Virus record (IMG/VR): IMGVR_UViG_3300023174_000023
Coordinates: 1 to 28,961 of that record
Source of the DNA: a virus
Length of the DNA: 28,961 nucleotides
Reading direction: 5' to 3' (one strand)
A model generated the notes under the pieces. That model was given only the letters and a program-made list of their open reading frames with translations, made no database searches and was not told the DNA's origin. Of this stretch, positions 21,715 to 28,375 are shown piece by piece. Each line of letters starts with the position of its first letter. Position 1 is the stretch's first letter. The position numbers and the translations under genes are program-made.

Positions 21715-23303
21715 AGATTCACCCACTCCACTTTCGCTATCTGTTTTGGTTCAACCTGCAAGAACTTTACACCCTGATACGCCACGACGGCAGAGACGGC
21801 CGCGTCAATGCGGTCAGGCGACGCCTTGTACGCCTTGGTCAAGACCTGCCCATAGCGCGTCAGGCGCGTATGCACATTGCTGATATGGCGAGCCAAGAGT
21901 GGATTGCCGTCATGCCGCAGCCCTTCGCCAGTCGCTACCGCCGTGAAGAATCGGTCTACGGCTGGACCCATGCGCTCAATCGTTGCGGTGGGGAAGACCG
22001 CCACGCGCTTGCCATACCGGCGCGTCCACTCCTCGATCTCGGAAGCCCACCCTGGAGGGTCGCAGAACAGCGTGGCGTTGTAGGTAGTCATGATCTGCTC
22101 AACGACGGCGTCCACCTCAGTGCGCGGCACCGTCCAGTCAGGGTCTCGGTTGGTGTCGGATTTCTCCCATGCCTTGATGAGGAAGACATAGCCGTCCATC
22201 GTGCTGCCAGTCAGCACCGTAGCGTCGCGTGCATACGAGCCGTCAAAGCCCACGCTGATCTGCTCGCCTGGCACGAGTACGCGGTCAGGATCTTTGAGTC
22301 GCGCCCATGCCTCTGCGCCAATCCAGCGGTCTGGCGGCTGCACGAAGCGGTTCAGGTGATAGCGCTGCCACTCATGCATCGGCACCTCGTTGGCGCGTGC
22401 GAGCAGTCGATCAATGTCTACGAATGCCGGAGCGCTCGGATTCGCCTGTTCAAGCGCAGCCCTGCGGCCAGCGTCAGTCTCTAGGTCGTGGCTATCAGCA
22501 GCAGCCCACCACTCGACTAGGAAGCCAGGGTCGGAGACTTCGCCAGAGGCGATCTTCTTTGCGTAGGTCAGCATCCGGCCGAGCAGCGTGTTCTCGTCGG
22601 AGCCTGCGGTCGAGATGTTCAACTCCAGCGCCTCGGCTCGCTTGGCAAGTGAGTTAGAGAGCACGAGATGCACGCGCTCTTTGTTGCCTGTCCACTCGTG
22701 CAGCTCGTCCGCAATGAAACAAGTAGGGCGTCCACCGTCATTGGTACCGGCTGCAGCAGCCACGCGGTACATACGCCCTGGACGATCTTTGATCAGGATC
22801 TCGGTGTCGTAGACCTCGAAGTGCGCAGCGAGTGGACCCTGCGTGAGCATGATCCGTGCGGTGCCAAAGAGCAGGTCAGCCTGCTCGAATGATGCGGCTG
22901 CGATGGGGATATTTGGCGAGCGTGGAGCCTTTGGTCCAGCCAACTCAGCCAAGGCAATAGCAGCGAGCAGCTCGGTCTTGCCGTTGCCCTTTGGTGTGCC
23001 AAGTAGCGCGCGCTTGACGATGCGTCGTTCGGTTTTGGCATCGTACTCGTACAGACGCCAGATGTAGGCGCGCTGCCACGGCTCCAGTCGAAACGGTTCG
23101 CCGAACTTGTCGCCCTCACCGTGGACTAGGTTCGTCTCAATCCACCGGCAGACCAGCCCACCCCACGACGGTGGAGGTGGACTACTGATCGGCGACGAGT
23201 AGAGCGGCCTCTTCGGTGACGCCTTCGGCGTCGCCTTGATCAACGTAGCGTGGGTCTTCCTCGCTGTTGGCTTCGGCGACTGCGGCGTTAGCGATTCTGG
23301 CAT
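21711..23303 (-). CDS. Terminase large subunit
   Basis: 530 aa. Walker A GTPKGNGKT at 102-110, Walker B CFIADE at 195-200 with ELHEW following, then the coupling motif STAGSDENT (231-239). The nuclease half has GFDGS at 352-356, FCDPPGW at 413-419 and a C-terminal SPDRIDAAVSAVVA. ATPase and nuclease are both complete. The ATG at 23303 is supported by GGAGG six bases upstream, which gives a Pro/Lys/Thr-rich, probably disordered, N-terminus of about 50 residues encoded over the last 122 bases of the small subunit gene in another frame. Confidence 0.92.
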   Translation of the reverse strand: MPESLTPQSPKPTARKTHATLIKATPKASPKRPLYSSPISSPPPPSWGGLVCRWIETNLVHGEGDKFGEPFRLEPWQRAYIWRLYEYDAKTERRIVKRALLGTPKGNGKTELLAAIALAELAGPKAPRSPNIPIAAASFEQADLLFGTARIMLTQGPLAAHFEVYDTEILIKDRPGRMYRVAAAAGTNDGGRPTCFIADELHEWTGNKERVHLVLSNSLAKRAEALELNISTAGSDENTLLGRMLTYAKKIASGEVSDPGFLVEWWAAADSHDLETDAGRRAALEQANPSAPAFVDIDRLLARANEVPMHEWQRYHLNRFVQPPDRWIGAEAWARLKDPDRVLVPGEQISVGFDGSYARDATVLTGSTMDGYVFLIKAWEKSDTNRDPDWTVPRTEVDAVVEQIMTTYNATLFCDPPGWASEIEEWTRRYGKRVAVFPTATIERMGPAVDRFFTAVATGEGLRHDGNPLLARHISNVHTRLTRYGQVLTKAYKASPDRIDAAVSAVVAYQGVKFLQVEPKQIAKVEWVNL

Positions 23304-23733
23304 TCAGTTCCTCCAGGCTTCTCGCGGCTTCACCGTAGACGATGCCGAGTTGCAGCCCTGCCTTAGGGTGCAAACCGAACCGATCCTCTAGCTGACGGAT
23401 CTCTGCATCTACGGCCGTGCGTTGACGATACATCGGATTCAAGATCTTCTGCCCTTGTGAGCCAGTGGTCATCGGCTCCTCGCGCAGATAGATGTCCATT
23501 CGCTCGCGCTCCTCGTACATCGAGAAGAGCCGCTCAAGCGCAGGGTACTGCGCAGGCTGAACGACCTGAGCGAAGGGCGATGACCAGAACACTTCCCAAG
23601 ATTTGACCCAACGCTCGGTCAGATGTGCCGGTGGCGTAGGCACTGAGCGTGGATCTACGGCGATTTGCGGCAGCACGCCAAGGTCTTTGGTCGCTCGGTT
23701 CTGCCGTTTCTCAGCTGGTTTCTTGGCGCTCAT
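23182..23733 (-). CDS. Terminase small subunit-like protein (P27-type)
   Basis: 183 aa. It has a basic start (MSAKKPAEKRQNRATKDLG), PPAHLTERWVKSWEVFWSSP, a helical core (PALERLFSMYEERERMDIYL) and the region EDRFGLHPKAGLQLGIVYGE that is typical of P27-type small terminases, then an acidic tail. It recognises phage DNA and loads the large subunit. ATG at 23733 follows GGAG. The long 3' overlap with the large subunit gene couples the two. Confidence 0.75.
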   Translation of the reverse strand: MSAKKPAEKRQNRATKDLGVLPQIAVDPRSVPTPPAHLTERWVKSWEVFWSSPFAQVVQPAQYPALERLFSMYEERERMDIYLREEPMTTGSQGQKILNPMYRQRTAVDAEIRQLEDRFGLHPKAGLQLGIVYGEAARSLEELNARIANAAVAEANSEEDPRYVDQGDAEGVTEEAALLVADQ

Positions 23734-23750
23734 AAATAAATCTCCAGACC

Positions 23751-23852
23751 CTACGCAGGCTCCACACCGTACACGAGATTGACGAACTCGTCGCTGGATA
23801 CCGTAGCACGCTCAACGTTTAGAATTCTGACCGCCCCTCCCCTTGAGGTCAC
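23751..23852 (-). CDS. Possible 33-aa mini-gene between FmdB-like and TerS genes
   Basis: An open frame from GTG at 23852, reading MTSRGGAVRILNVERATVSS and ending NLVYGVEPA, fills the 78-base gap before the terminase small subunit. Its second half has a coding-like look, but no good ribosome site precedes the GTG. A start nearer 23832 after GGGAGGGG would need a rare codon. Treat as tentative. Confidence 0.3.
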   Translation of the reverse strand: MTSRGGAVRILNVERATVSSDEFVNLVYGVEPA

Positions 23853-24018
23853 GGTCGCGCTTCGCCCACCCCTTGCCCTTGTAGACCACGGCGCTTGGCG
23901 TGAGCTGCAAGATCATCCATGGTCCGCACTCGCAGCGCGGAGTGACTGGCTCAAAGCCAGACTGCAAGCGCTCTTCAATCCGTCCGCAGGTCGGACACTT
24001 GAAGCTATAGAGCGGCAT
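23812..24018 (-). CDS. FmdB-type zinc-ribbon protein (68 aa)
   Basis: ATG at 24018 is chosen because it gives the classic FmdB start MPLYSFKCPTCG. The frame opens 45 codons upstream, but that part is out of frame with the overlapping zinc protein. Cys pairs CPTC (8-11) and CEC (33-35) form one zinc ribbon. The tail is basic (KGKGWAKRDRDLKGRGG), suggesting nucleic-acid contact. In phages such proteins often sit near the terminase genes. The role is unknown. Confidence 0.7.
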   Translation of the reverse strand: MPLYSFKCPTCGRIEERLQSGFEPVTPRCECGPWMILQLTPSAVVYKGKGWAKRDRDLKGRGGQNSKR

Positions 24019-24217
24019 GAGGAGTCCAGTCTGCGCCAGCCCAATACGGCTTGCCTGCCTTGCGCTCTTCAGTGCGGCGGCAGTAACTGCACTCGCCGCA
24101 GGTTGGAGCGTCAGGCACGATGGCGCGTTGACAGAGTCTGCACCACAGCACACGGCTGCACGGTCTGCGCTTCCCTAGTCCACGGATGTCGCCAGGCTTG
24201 CAGAGATGCTCGATCAC
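24005..24217 (-). CDS. 70-aa zinc-ribbon protein
   Basis: GTG at 24217 overlaps the glycosyltransferase stop (GTGA). The sequence has two Cys clusters, WCRLC at 25-29 and CGECSYC at 40-46, in a basic context (GLGKRRPCSR; RRTEERKAGK). It likely binds one zinc. Its last 14 bases overlap the FmdB-like gene. It is another member of the small zinc-protein set; function unknown. Confidence 0.7.
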   Translation of the reverse strand: MIEHLCKPGDIRGLGKRRPCSRVLWCRLCQRAIVPDAPTCGECSYCRRTEERKAGKPYWAGADWTPHAAL

Positions 24218-25425
24218 TTCTTGGCTCGGCGCGCGGCGCGGTTCATAAGCTGTGGCTCTGGCTGCTGGATGCCGAGCCGGATCTTGCCTGACTGGACCGA
24301 CTGGAAGAGCGGCTCCCACTTCTCCTTGTAAACCGTGTCAGCGTCGTACTCGTTCATCGTTGCGGCTAGGCGTGCGCGGTCAACCGTGCCAGCCTGCGTG
24401 TTCCTGTAGTTCTCGCAGAGCGCTTGGTAGATCTCGATCACATTAGGAATCATTGCGAACGACTCGTGGAAGTCCTCCCAATGAACCTGACCATTAACGA
24501 CGTGACCGTAGTCACGCACAAGCTCTGGCTGCGCGGTGTGATTGCTAACGATGACTGGAGTGCCGACGGCCTGAGCCTCAATGACTGGTAGCCCAAAGCC
24601 CTCAGATCGAGAGGCTAGGAGCAGCACATCGGCGGAGCGCATTAGTCGAGCAACGGTCTCTGCCGGTACGCCTGCACGCATCTGCACAGAGTTCACCCAT
24701 CGGATGCGATCCTCTGGAGCGTTGAGCGACTTCAGAAGTGGGATCAAGTTGATGCCGTCCATATGGCCCCATTTGTCGGTGTGCAGGTACAGGTAGGCAT
24801 CTTCGTGACCAATCGCAAAGATGGTCCAGGCGTGGAGCATCTCAGGGAACGACTTGCGCTTTCCCTTGTTCATTGCGGTGATGATCGTGAGGTGCGCGTC
24901 TTCTGGCACTCGGAGAGTCTCGCGCATTGGCTCTACGCCGCTGTGCCAGATTGCGCGGTCGATGGCGTGAGGAATGTAGGTCAAGCGGTCTCGTGGTACG
25001 CCAGCCTCCAACAGAAGCTGCTCGCCATTCTTGCTCATGGCCACGATGTACTTGTTGCCACCCTTGATGCACCACTCCGCCACGCGGCGTGGCACAGGCG
25101 AGTGATCCACCGGCACCCAACAGACGAGCGGCAGGTGATGCCATGCGTCAGCGACGCCAGTCCAGACATCAAAGAGCGTCAAGCCGAAGCCACCATCTCG
25201 CGCAGCCAGCGCGATGTTCTCTGGTCCTGAATCGTTGGCGTACTTGAGCAAGCCCTCTGCGTAGATGTTGATGCCGTTCCACTCCATGTTGACTGGAGCG
25301 CCGTAGTTAGCAGCCACGCTGAAGTCATGACCTGCTTTGAGTGCGCGTAGTCCGAGCTGCGCGATCTGCGTGCCATAGCCGGTCGGTGCCATGGGCGTGT
25401 TAGAGACTGCGACGATCTTTGCCAT
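24214..25425 (-). CDS. GT4-family glycosyltransferase
   Basis: 403 aa with the GT-B fold of retaining GT4 enzymes: N-terminal NTPMAPTGYGTQIAQLGLRA (residues 9-28), a middle VPVDHSPVPRRVAEW and SKNGEQLLLEAGVPRDR, and the C-terminal nucleotide-sugar site ASRSEGFGLPVIEAQAVGTP with the E-x7-E signature (E275 and E283). No membrane segment. ATG follows AGGAGG. It lies just upstream of the packaging genes. It may glycosylate a host surface polymer, a virion protein or modified DNA; the sequence does not decide which. Full length, not a fragment. Confidence 0.85.
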   Translation of the reverse strand: MAKIVAVSNTPMAPTGYGTQIAQLGLRALKAGHDFSVAANYGAPVNMEWNGINIYAEGLLKYANDSGPENIALAARDGGFGLTLFDVWTGVADAWHHLPLVCWVPVDHSPVPRRVAEWCIKGGNKYIVAMSKNGEQLLLEAGVPRDRLTYIPHAIDRAIWHSGVEPMRETLRVPEDAHLTIITAMNKGKRKSFPEMLHAWTIFAIGHEDAYLYLHTDKWGHMDGINLIPLLKSLNAPEDRIRWVNSVQMRAGVPAETVARLMRSADVLLLASRSEGFGLPVIEAQAVGTPVIVSNHTAQPELVRDYGHVVNGQVHWEDFHESFAMIPNVIEIYQALCENYRNTQAGTVDRARLAATMNEYDADTVYKEKWEPLFQSVQSGKIRLGIQQPEPQLMNRAARRAKK

Positions 25426-25433
25426 GTGTCCTC

Positions 25434-25766
25434 CTACTTGTGCTTAGTCACTTTGCCGTGACAGATCCTGCATAGCGTCCGAAGCATATACGTCGGAACG
25501 ATAAGAGCGCCACCCTCCGACAGTGGCACGAGATGATCGGCGCTGAGTGGGTTGCTTGGGTTGCCATCCCTCTGGCCGCATAGTTCGCAATAGGGAACCT
25601 CCTTGCGCTTCTGGATGCTGAGCCGGCGCCACTCTGGCGTGTGATACGGCGAAGGTCCACGGTTGCGTGCCCACTCGCTCGCCTTGAGTGGTCCGCAGAC
25701 GTTGCAGCGGTTGCCGTGCGTTGTGAGCACGCCACAGGTCAGGCATGGTCGCTGTGTCCGCTTCAC
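25434..25766 (-). CDS. HNH endonuclease with extra zinc fingers
   Basis: 110 aa from a GTG at 25766 (GTGA overlap). Two CxxC pairs at 8-11 and 21-24 form one zinc site; a second pair at 60-63 and CRICH at 99-103 frame the HNH core SADHLVPLSEGG (76-87). Free-standing HNH proteins next to terminase genes are common in HK97-like phages and help the terminase cut DNA. Its position, a few genes before TerS, fits that role. Confidence 0.85.
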   Translation of the reverse strand: MKRTQRPCLTCGVLTTHGNRCNVCGPLKASEWARNRGPSPYHTPEWRRLSIQKRKEVPYCELCGQRDGNPSNPLSADHLVPLSEGGALIVPTYMLRTLCRICHGKVTKHK

Positions 25767-26167
25767 GTCTTAGGGAAGTTTGGCAGGCTGAGATATGGCG
25801 CGATGATGCGAGCAAGGTGCTCAACCGTGCGCTCTTCGCCATCTTCAAGCTGCGGCTCAATGACCGCCCACGCCAACTTGCCGAGCGAGTCCTCAAGGTT
25901 CTCGGAGATGCGTGCGTAGCGTGAGACCACCAGGTGCATCAACTCGTGCGCCAAGATCAGGCGCTGCTTCTCTGGCTCCTGCTTCCAGAAGTCGAATGCG
26001 ACGCGCAGGTCAGCGGTCGGAGCCTGAGCGTGCGCTTCAATGTCAGCCCATGCGTCAACGTCGGACGCGGCCTCAACGATCGTGACCTCCCAATGGTCAA
26101 GACCCATGACGGCCTGTGCCTCGGTGACCCACGCCTTCATGACGGCGAACTTGTCCTGCTTAGCCAT
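25763..26167 (-). CDS. Phage metallopeptidase-like protein (HExxH)
   Basis: 134 aa from the ATG at 26167, chosen because AGGAGGG stands three bases before it; the frame extends 21 codons further without a site. HELMH at 74-78 is a zinc-binding HExxH helix, with E89 and E93 as possible third ligands (RISENLEDSLG). The remainder is compact alpha/beta (WEVTIVEAASD, ADLRVAFDFWKQEPEKQRL). It resembles the small putative metallopeptidases found in many phages; substrate unknown. It is the first gene of the late block after the 190-base spacer. Confidence 0.75.
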   Translation of the reverse strand: MAKQDKFAVMKAWVTEAQAVMGLDHWEVTIVEAASDVDAWADIEAHAQAPTADLRVAFDFWKQEPEKQRLILAHELMHLVVSRYARISENLEDSLGKLAWAVIEPQLEDGEERTVEHLARIIAPYLSLPNFPKT

Positions 26168-26357
26168 TCGCCCTCCTGTCGTGGTGGAGCAGGAGTGGAG
26201 TTGCACCACTCGTACCTCGCTGACCGGCAATAGCCATGATGGTCGTGCGAGCGTCTACGCTGCCCCAAGGTAGGCCCTGCCGATGGGAGGACACCACCGG
26301 CAGGGCGAGAGACCGCAGCGCCATAAGGCGCGCGGCCGCACAGGAATCGTAGCGCAT
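26160..26357 (-). CDS. Weak candidate ORF in the early/late spacer (65 aa)
   Basis: An ATG at 26357 overlapping the upstream stop (TGATG) opens a frame that ends 8 bases inside the metallopeptidase gene. Its composition (Leu/Arg/Ser/His-rich, no motif) does not look like a folded protein, and the stretch contains several inverted repeats. I consider it more likely a non-coding spacer with chance openness. Confidence 0.25.
   Translation of the reverse strand: MRYDSCAAARLMALRSLALPVVSSHRQGLPWGSVDARTTIMAIAGQRGTSGATPLLLHHDRRANG
26274..26306 (-). terminator. 9-bp hairpin in the 26.17-26.36 kb spacer
   Basis: GCCCTGCCG at 26274-26282 pairs with CGGCAGGGC at 26298-26306 (15-base loop). A second small stem, GCGCC/GGCGC, lies at 26318-26331 and a NotI-type palindrome next to it. 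They stand between the last early gene and the metallopeptidase. No U-run follows, so termination may be partial or factor-dependent. No clear promoter is seen in the remaining spacer. Confidence 0.45.
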
Positions 26358-26626
26358 CACTTCTTCACCTTGAGTGGAAGATGAGACACAGGACGGAGAG
26401 GGCAGGCGGCGTCCCAACAGGTCGGCGTCTTGGTCTCGTCGGCGCCAGCGCAGTAGTTACACATCCGCTCAATCGCGGTGACGTAGAGGCGCATTCGGTC
26501 AACTGGCAGCGTGGCTGCTTCGCCTACTTGTGCAGCTCGTACCCACTCGATGTCGATGTCCTCAACGAAGGTGCCGCCGTAGTAGCGCTCGCGCATCCAG
26601 TGAACGCTGCGGCCGTAGTTCGGCAT
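26357..26626 (-). CDS. Cys-rich small protein with phage zinc motif (89 aa)
   Basis: The ATG at 26626 is used; the frame is open much further upstream, but that part lies over the RlpA-like gene. The ribosome site is weak, so a rarer start between 26655 and 26626 is possible. The N-terminal two thirds read YGRSVHWMRERYYGGTFVED and then helices. The C-terminus has CNYC and CWDAACPL, a C-x2-C-x9-C-x4-C arrangement seen in many small phage proteins. Function unknown. Confidence 0.6.
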   Translation of the reverse strand: MPNYGRSVHWMRERYYGGTFVEDIDIEWVRAAQVGEAATLPVDRMRLYVTAIERMCNYCAGADETKTPTCWDAACPLRPVSHLPLKVKK

Positions 26627-26655
26627 CAGGTTGAAGAGCGCGTTGAGTTTGATCC

Positions 26656-27156
26656 CTAGCGATCCACTCCATGCCGAGCAGGCGAGTTGGAACTCTCGTT
26701 GCAACTTAGGCACTTCACCTCGGTGATGGTCACCGCCAGCACGCCTTTGCCGAGCGGCGCGAGACGAGAGAACGCGGCTGGACTTAGGTCGATTGCTCTG
26801 CTCTTGCTTGTCCATGGCTTCTTTAGATCCCTCCTGCACCCTCCGGCGCACTCATCTCTTACCCACACCACAACGCAGCGGCTTGGCTGGTCAGCCCTGC
26901 ACACGCGTACCTGATATGGCTTCGCATAGTACGAGAAACTCGCCACCGCTGCATACCAGACCTGCTCGCCACCTCTGCCGCCTTCTGCGACGGTCAGGTA
27001 TGGCACGCAAGCATCTACGCGTCCAAAGTTTGTTACGCCCTTCGGACAGTGCGTGCCGTACCAGGTAGCGACGCCATGCGTCGGTACGCCGTGCGGCGTT
27101 AGGTCTGGTCCTCCACTGCCAGTTAGCAGCGACAAGGCCAGCAGTGCGGCTATCAG
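26656..27156 (-). CDS. Secreted RlpA-like double-psi beta-barrel protein
   Basis: 166 aa if translation starts at the CTG at 27156, which overlaps the upstream TGA in the same 4-bp manner as other genes here and yields a hydrophobic signal-like start, MIAALLALSLLTGSGG. A TTG at 27135 would remove that segment. The mature part shows VATWYGTHCPKGVTNFGR, VRVCRADQPSRCVVVWVRDE with the conserved Asp, and RAIDLSPAAFSRLAPLG, the RlpA/expansin-type barrel. RlpA family members cut or bind peptidoglycan glycan strands. Six or more Cys suggest an extracytoplasmic, disulphide-held fold. Lysis help or cell-wall change during infection is inferred. Confidence 0.7.
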   Translation of the reverse strand: MIAALLALSLLTGSGGPDLTPHGVPTHGVATWYGTHCPKGVTNFGRVDACVPYLTVAEGGRGGEQVWYAAVASFSYYAKPYQVRVCRADQPSRCVVVWVRDECAGGCRRDLKKPWTSKSRAIDLSPAAFSRLAPLGKGVLAVTITEVKCLSCNESSNSPARHGVDR

Positions 27157-27515
27157 CTTCTCGGCCCTAGCAGGTCGATGAAGTCCTCAAAGTCAAGGAT
27201 GATCATCGAGCGGCGCTTGGTGCCAGGTCCAGGTGCATCGCCCACAACCAGCGCGGCGATCTGGCTGCTGTTGCCCTTCACGGATCGAAGCCAGCCGTCG
27301 TAGCGCTCCGAGTAGGAGCCATTGCCAACCTTGCACTGGATGACGATCCAGTCGGACATGACGTCGGTCTTGCCGCCGTACTGGCCGACACGGACGCCAC
27401 CAATCTTCTCGGCGACCTCACGCTCAAAGGCGTTGCCCTTGTTGCGTGCGCGCTTGCCGCGCATCGCCTTGTCAGCGTTCTGCTGATCGATATCTAGGTC
27501 GCTCATCTTGCTCAC
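27153..27515 (-). CDS. Hjc-like PD-(D/E)XK resolvase/nuclease
   Basis: 120 aa. KGNAFEREVAEKIGG (26-40) gives the first acidic helix, GGKTDVMSD (48-55) the D51, and WIVIQCKVG (56-64) the Q-x-K pair, a full archaeal-Hjc/VRR-type active site. The last part is SMIILDFEDFIDLL. It probably cuts branched DNA. With endonuclease VII also present, the phage carries two candidate resolvases. GTG at 27515 overlaps the upstream stop (GTGA); an ATG three codons later is the alternative. Confidence 0.7.
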   Translation of the reverse strand: MSKMSDLDIDQQNADKAMRGKRARNKGNAFEREVAEKIGGVRVGQYGGKTDVMSDWIVIQCKVGNGSYSERYDGWLRSVKGNSSQIAALVVGDAPGPGTKRRSMIILDFEDFIDLLGPRS

Positions 27516-27802
27516 TTTCTCACCAGCCGTGCGAGCAATGCCTGCCCACCATCTGAGAGTGTAAACCGCGTGGACTGGATCTCGATATGTCCAGCCTTGA
27601 GTAGGTCAGCGATGGTTGCGCGGTTGAAGATATGCTCGTTGAGAAAAAACCAACCCTCCGGCGCAACAGCATCGGTGTAGCGGATGCTTAACTTGGCAAA
27701 CTGGCGACCAATCTTTGGGTCATAGCACCACGCATCTGCGCCATCCTGAACGCACCGAATCCCTTCGTCTAGCTCAGGTGTGAGGATCTCGATCTGGCTC
27801 AT
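27512..27802 (-). CDS. Hypothetical early protein (96 aa)
   Basis: ATG at 27802 overlaps the upstream stop (ATGA). No family recognised. It is alpha/beta, with DGADAWCYDPKIGRQFAKLS and a helix-turn-type C-terminal part, FNRATIADLLKAGHIEIQST, followed by FTLSDGGQALLARLVRK, which resembles a winged-helix 'wing plus helix' pattern. A small DNA-binding regulator is possible. Confidence 0.55.
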   Translation of the reverse strand: MSQIEILTPELDEGIRCVQDGADAWCYDPKIGRQFAKLSIRYTDAVAPEGWFFLNEHIFNRATIADLLKAGHIEIQSTRFTLSDGGQALLARLVRK

Positions 27803-27990
27803 TTAACGCACGCCTTGTGCCGCCACTCAAAGCGACGACCCTTCTCGTGAATCACTAGCACGCGCTGACCAGGGAAGACGATCCGCTTCGGATCAGTGTA
27901 GTCAATGAGCTTGCCGCACTCGGTGCAGTTAGTGACAGTCCATACCGGCGGCTTGGCCGCACCAGCGCGTTTGGTCTTTACGCCTGCCAT
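27799..27990 (-). CDS. Small zinc-finger-like protein (63 aa)
   Basis: ATG at 27990 follows GGAGGG. It has a basic start (MAGVKTKRAGAAK) and one possible zinc site: CTEC at 22-25 with RHKAC at 57-61. It overlaps the upstream membrane protein by 13 bases and the next gene by 4. Function unknown. Confidence 0.65.
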   Translation of the reverse strand: MAGVKTKRAGAAKPPVWTVTNCTECGKLIDYTDPKRIVFPGQRVLVIHEKGRRFEWRHKACVK

Positions 27991-28163
27991 TGCAACGCCC
28001 TCCAGATCCAGACCACTGTCGCTGCCGTAGTGAGCAGATAGATCATCGACGGTGCGATGCCCTGCCGACGCTTGATGCTAATCGGCAACGACGCGAAAAC
28101 GATCAACGCGAGCGCGCTGTTCAGCACGACGAGCGTCACGCCAATCCAGTTAAAGCCGCTCAT
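27978..28163 (-). CDS. Two-helix membrane protein of the early block (61 aa)
   Basis: ATG at 28163 overlaps the upstream stop (ATGA). Two transmembrane helices are visible: WIGVTLVVLNSALALIVFA and IYLLTTAATVVWIWRALQW, with a basic loop (KRRQG) between them. The N-terminus is probably outside by the positive-inside rule. It could be an exclusion or takeover protein; nothing more can be said. Confidence 0.65.
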   Translation of the reverse strand: MSGFNWIGVTLVVLNSALALIVFASLPISIKRRQGIAPSMIYLLTTAATVVWIWRALQWQA

Positions 28164-28375
28164 AGGTCACACAGCCCTGACAGCAGCGCCATCCGATCGG
28201 TCGCTAGTTCTACAACCTGCTCAATGGTCTCGCCTTGAAAGGTGAGTTCCGAGCCTGCCGTGTCGATCAGGACAATCGTCCAGATGGCCGGATCGCCAAC
28301 GCGTACTAGGCCGTCGTAGTGATAGCCGAGCTGCGCAGCGCGCGTCTCAAGTTCCGTCAATGCAACGTTGCTCAC
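28160..28375 (-). CDS. Hypothetical early protein (71 aa)
   Basis: GTG at 28375 is chosen over the ATG at 28402: AGGAGG lies six bases before the GTG, which overlaps the dNMP kinase stop (GTGA). The protein reads MSNVALTELETRAAQLGYHY, then DGLVRVGDPAIWTIVLIDTA, GSELTFQGETIEQVVELATD and a short end. The look is that of a small alpha/beta phage protein; no family recognised. Confidence 0.6.
   Translation of the reverse strand: MSNVALTELETRAAQLGYHYDGLVRVGDPAIWTIVLIDTAGSELTFQGETIEQVVELATDRMALLSGLCDL

Noticed and set aside
21877-22812. Short plus-strand frames opposite the terminase gene
   Set aside because: No motifs, no ribosome sites; terminase Walker A/B and nuclease motifs on the other strand explain the region.
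26656-26851. N-terminal extension of the Cys-rich protein up to 26851
   Set aside because: It lies entirely over the RlpA-like gene and is low-complexity, basic sequence with no ribosome site.
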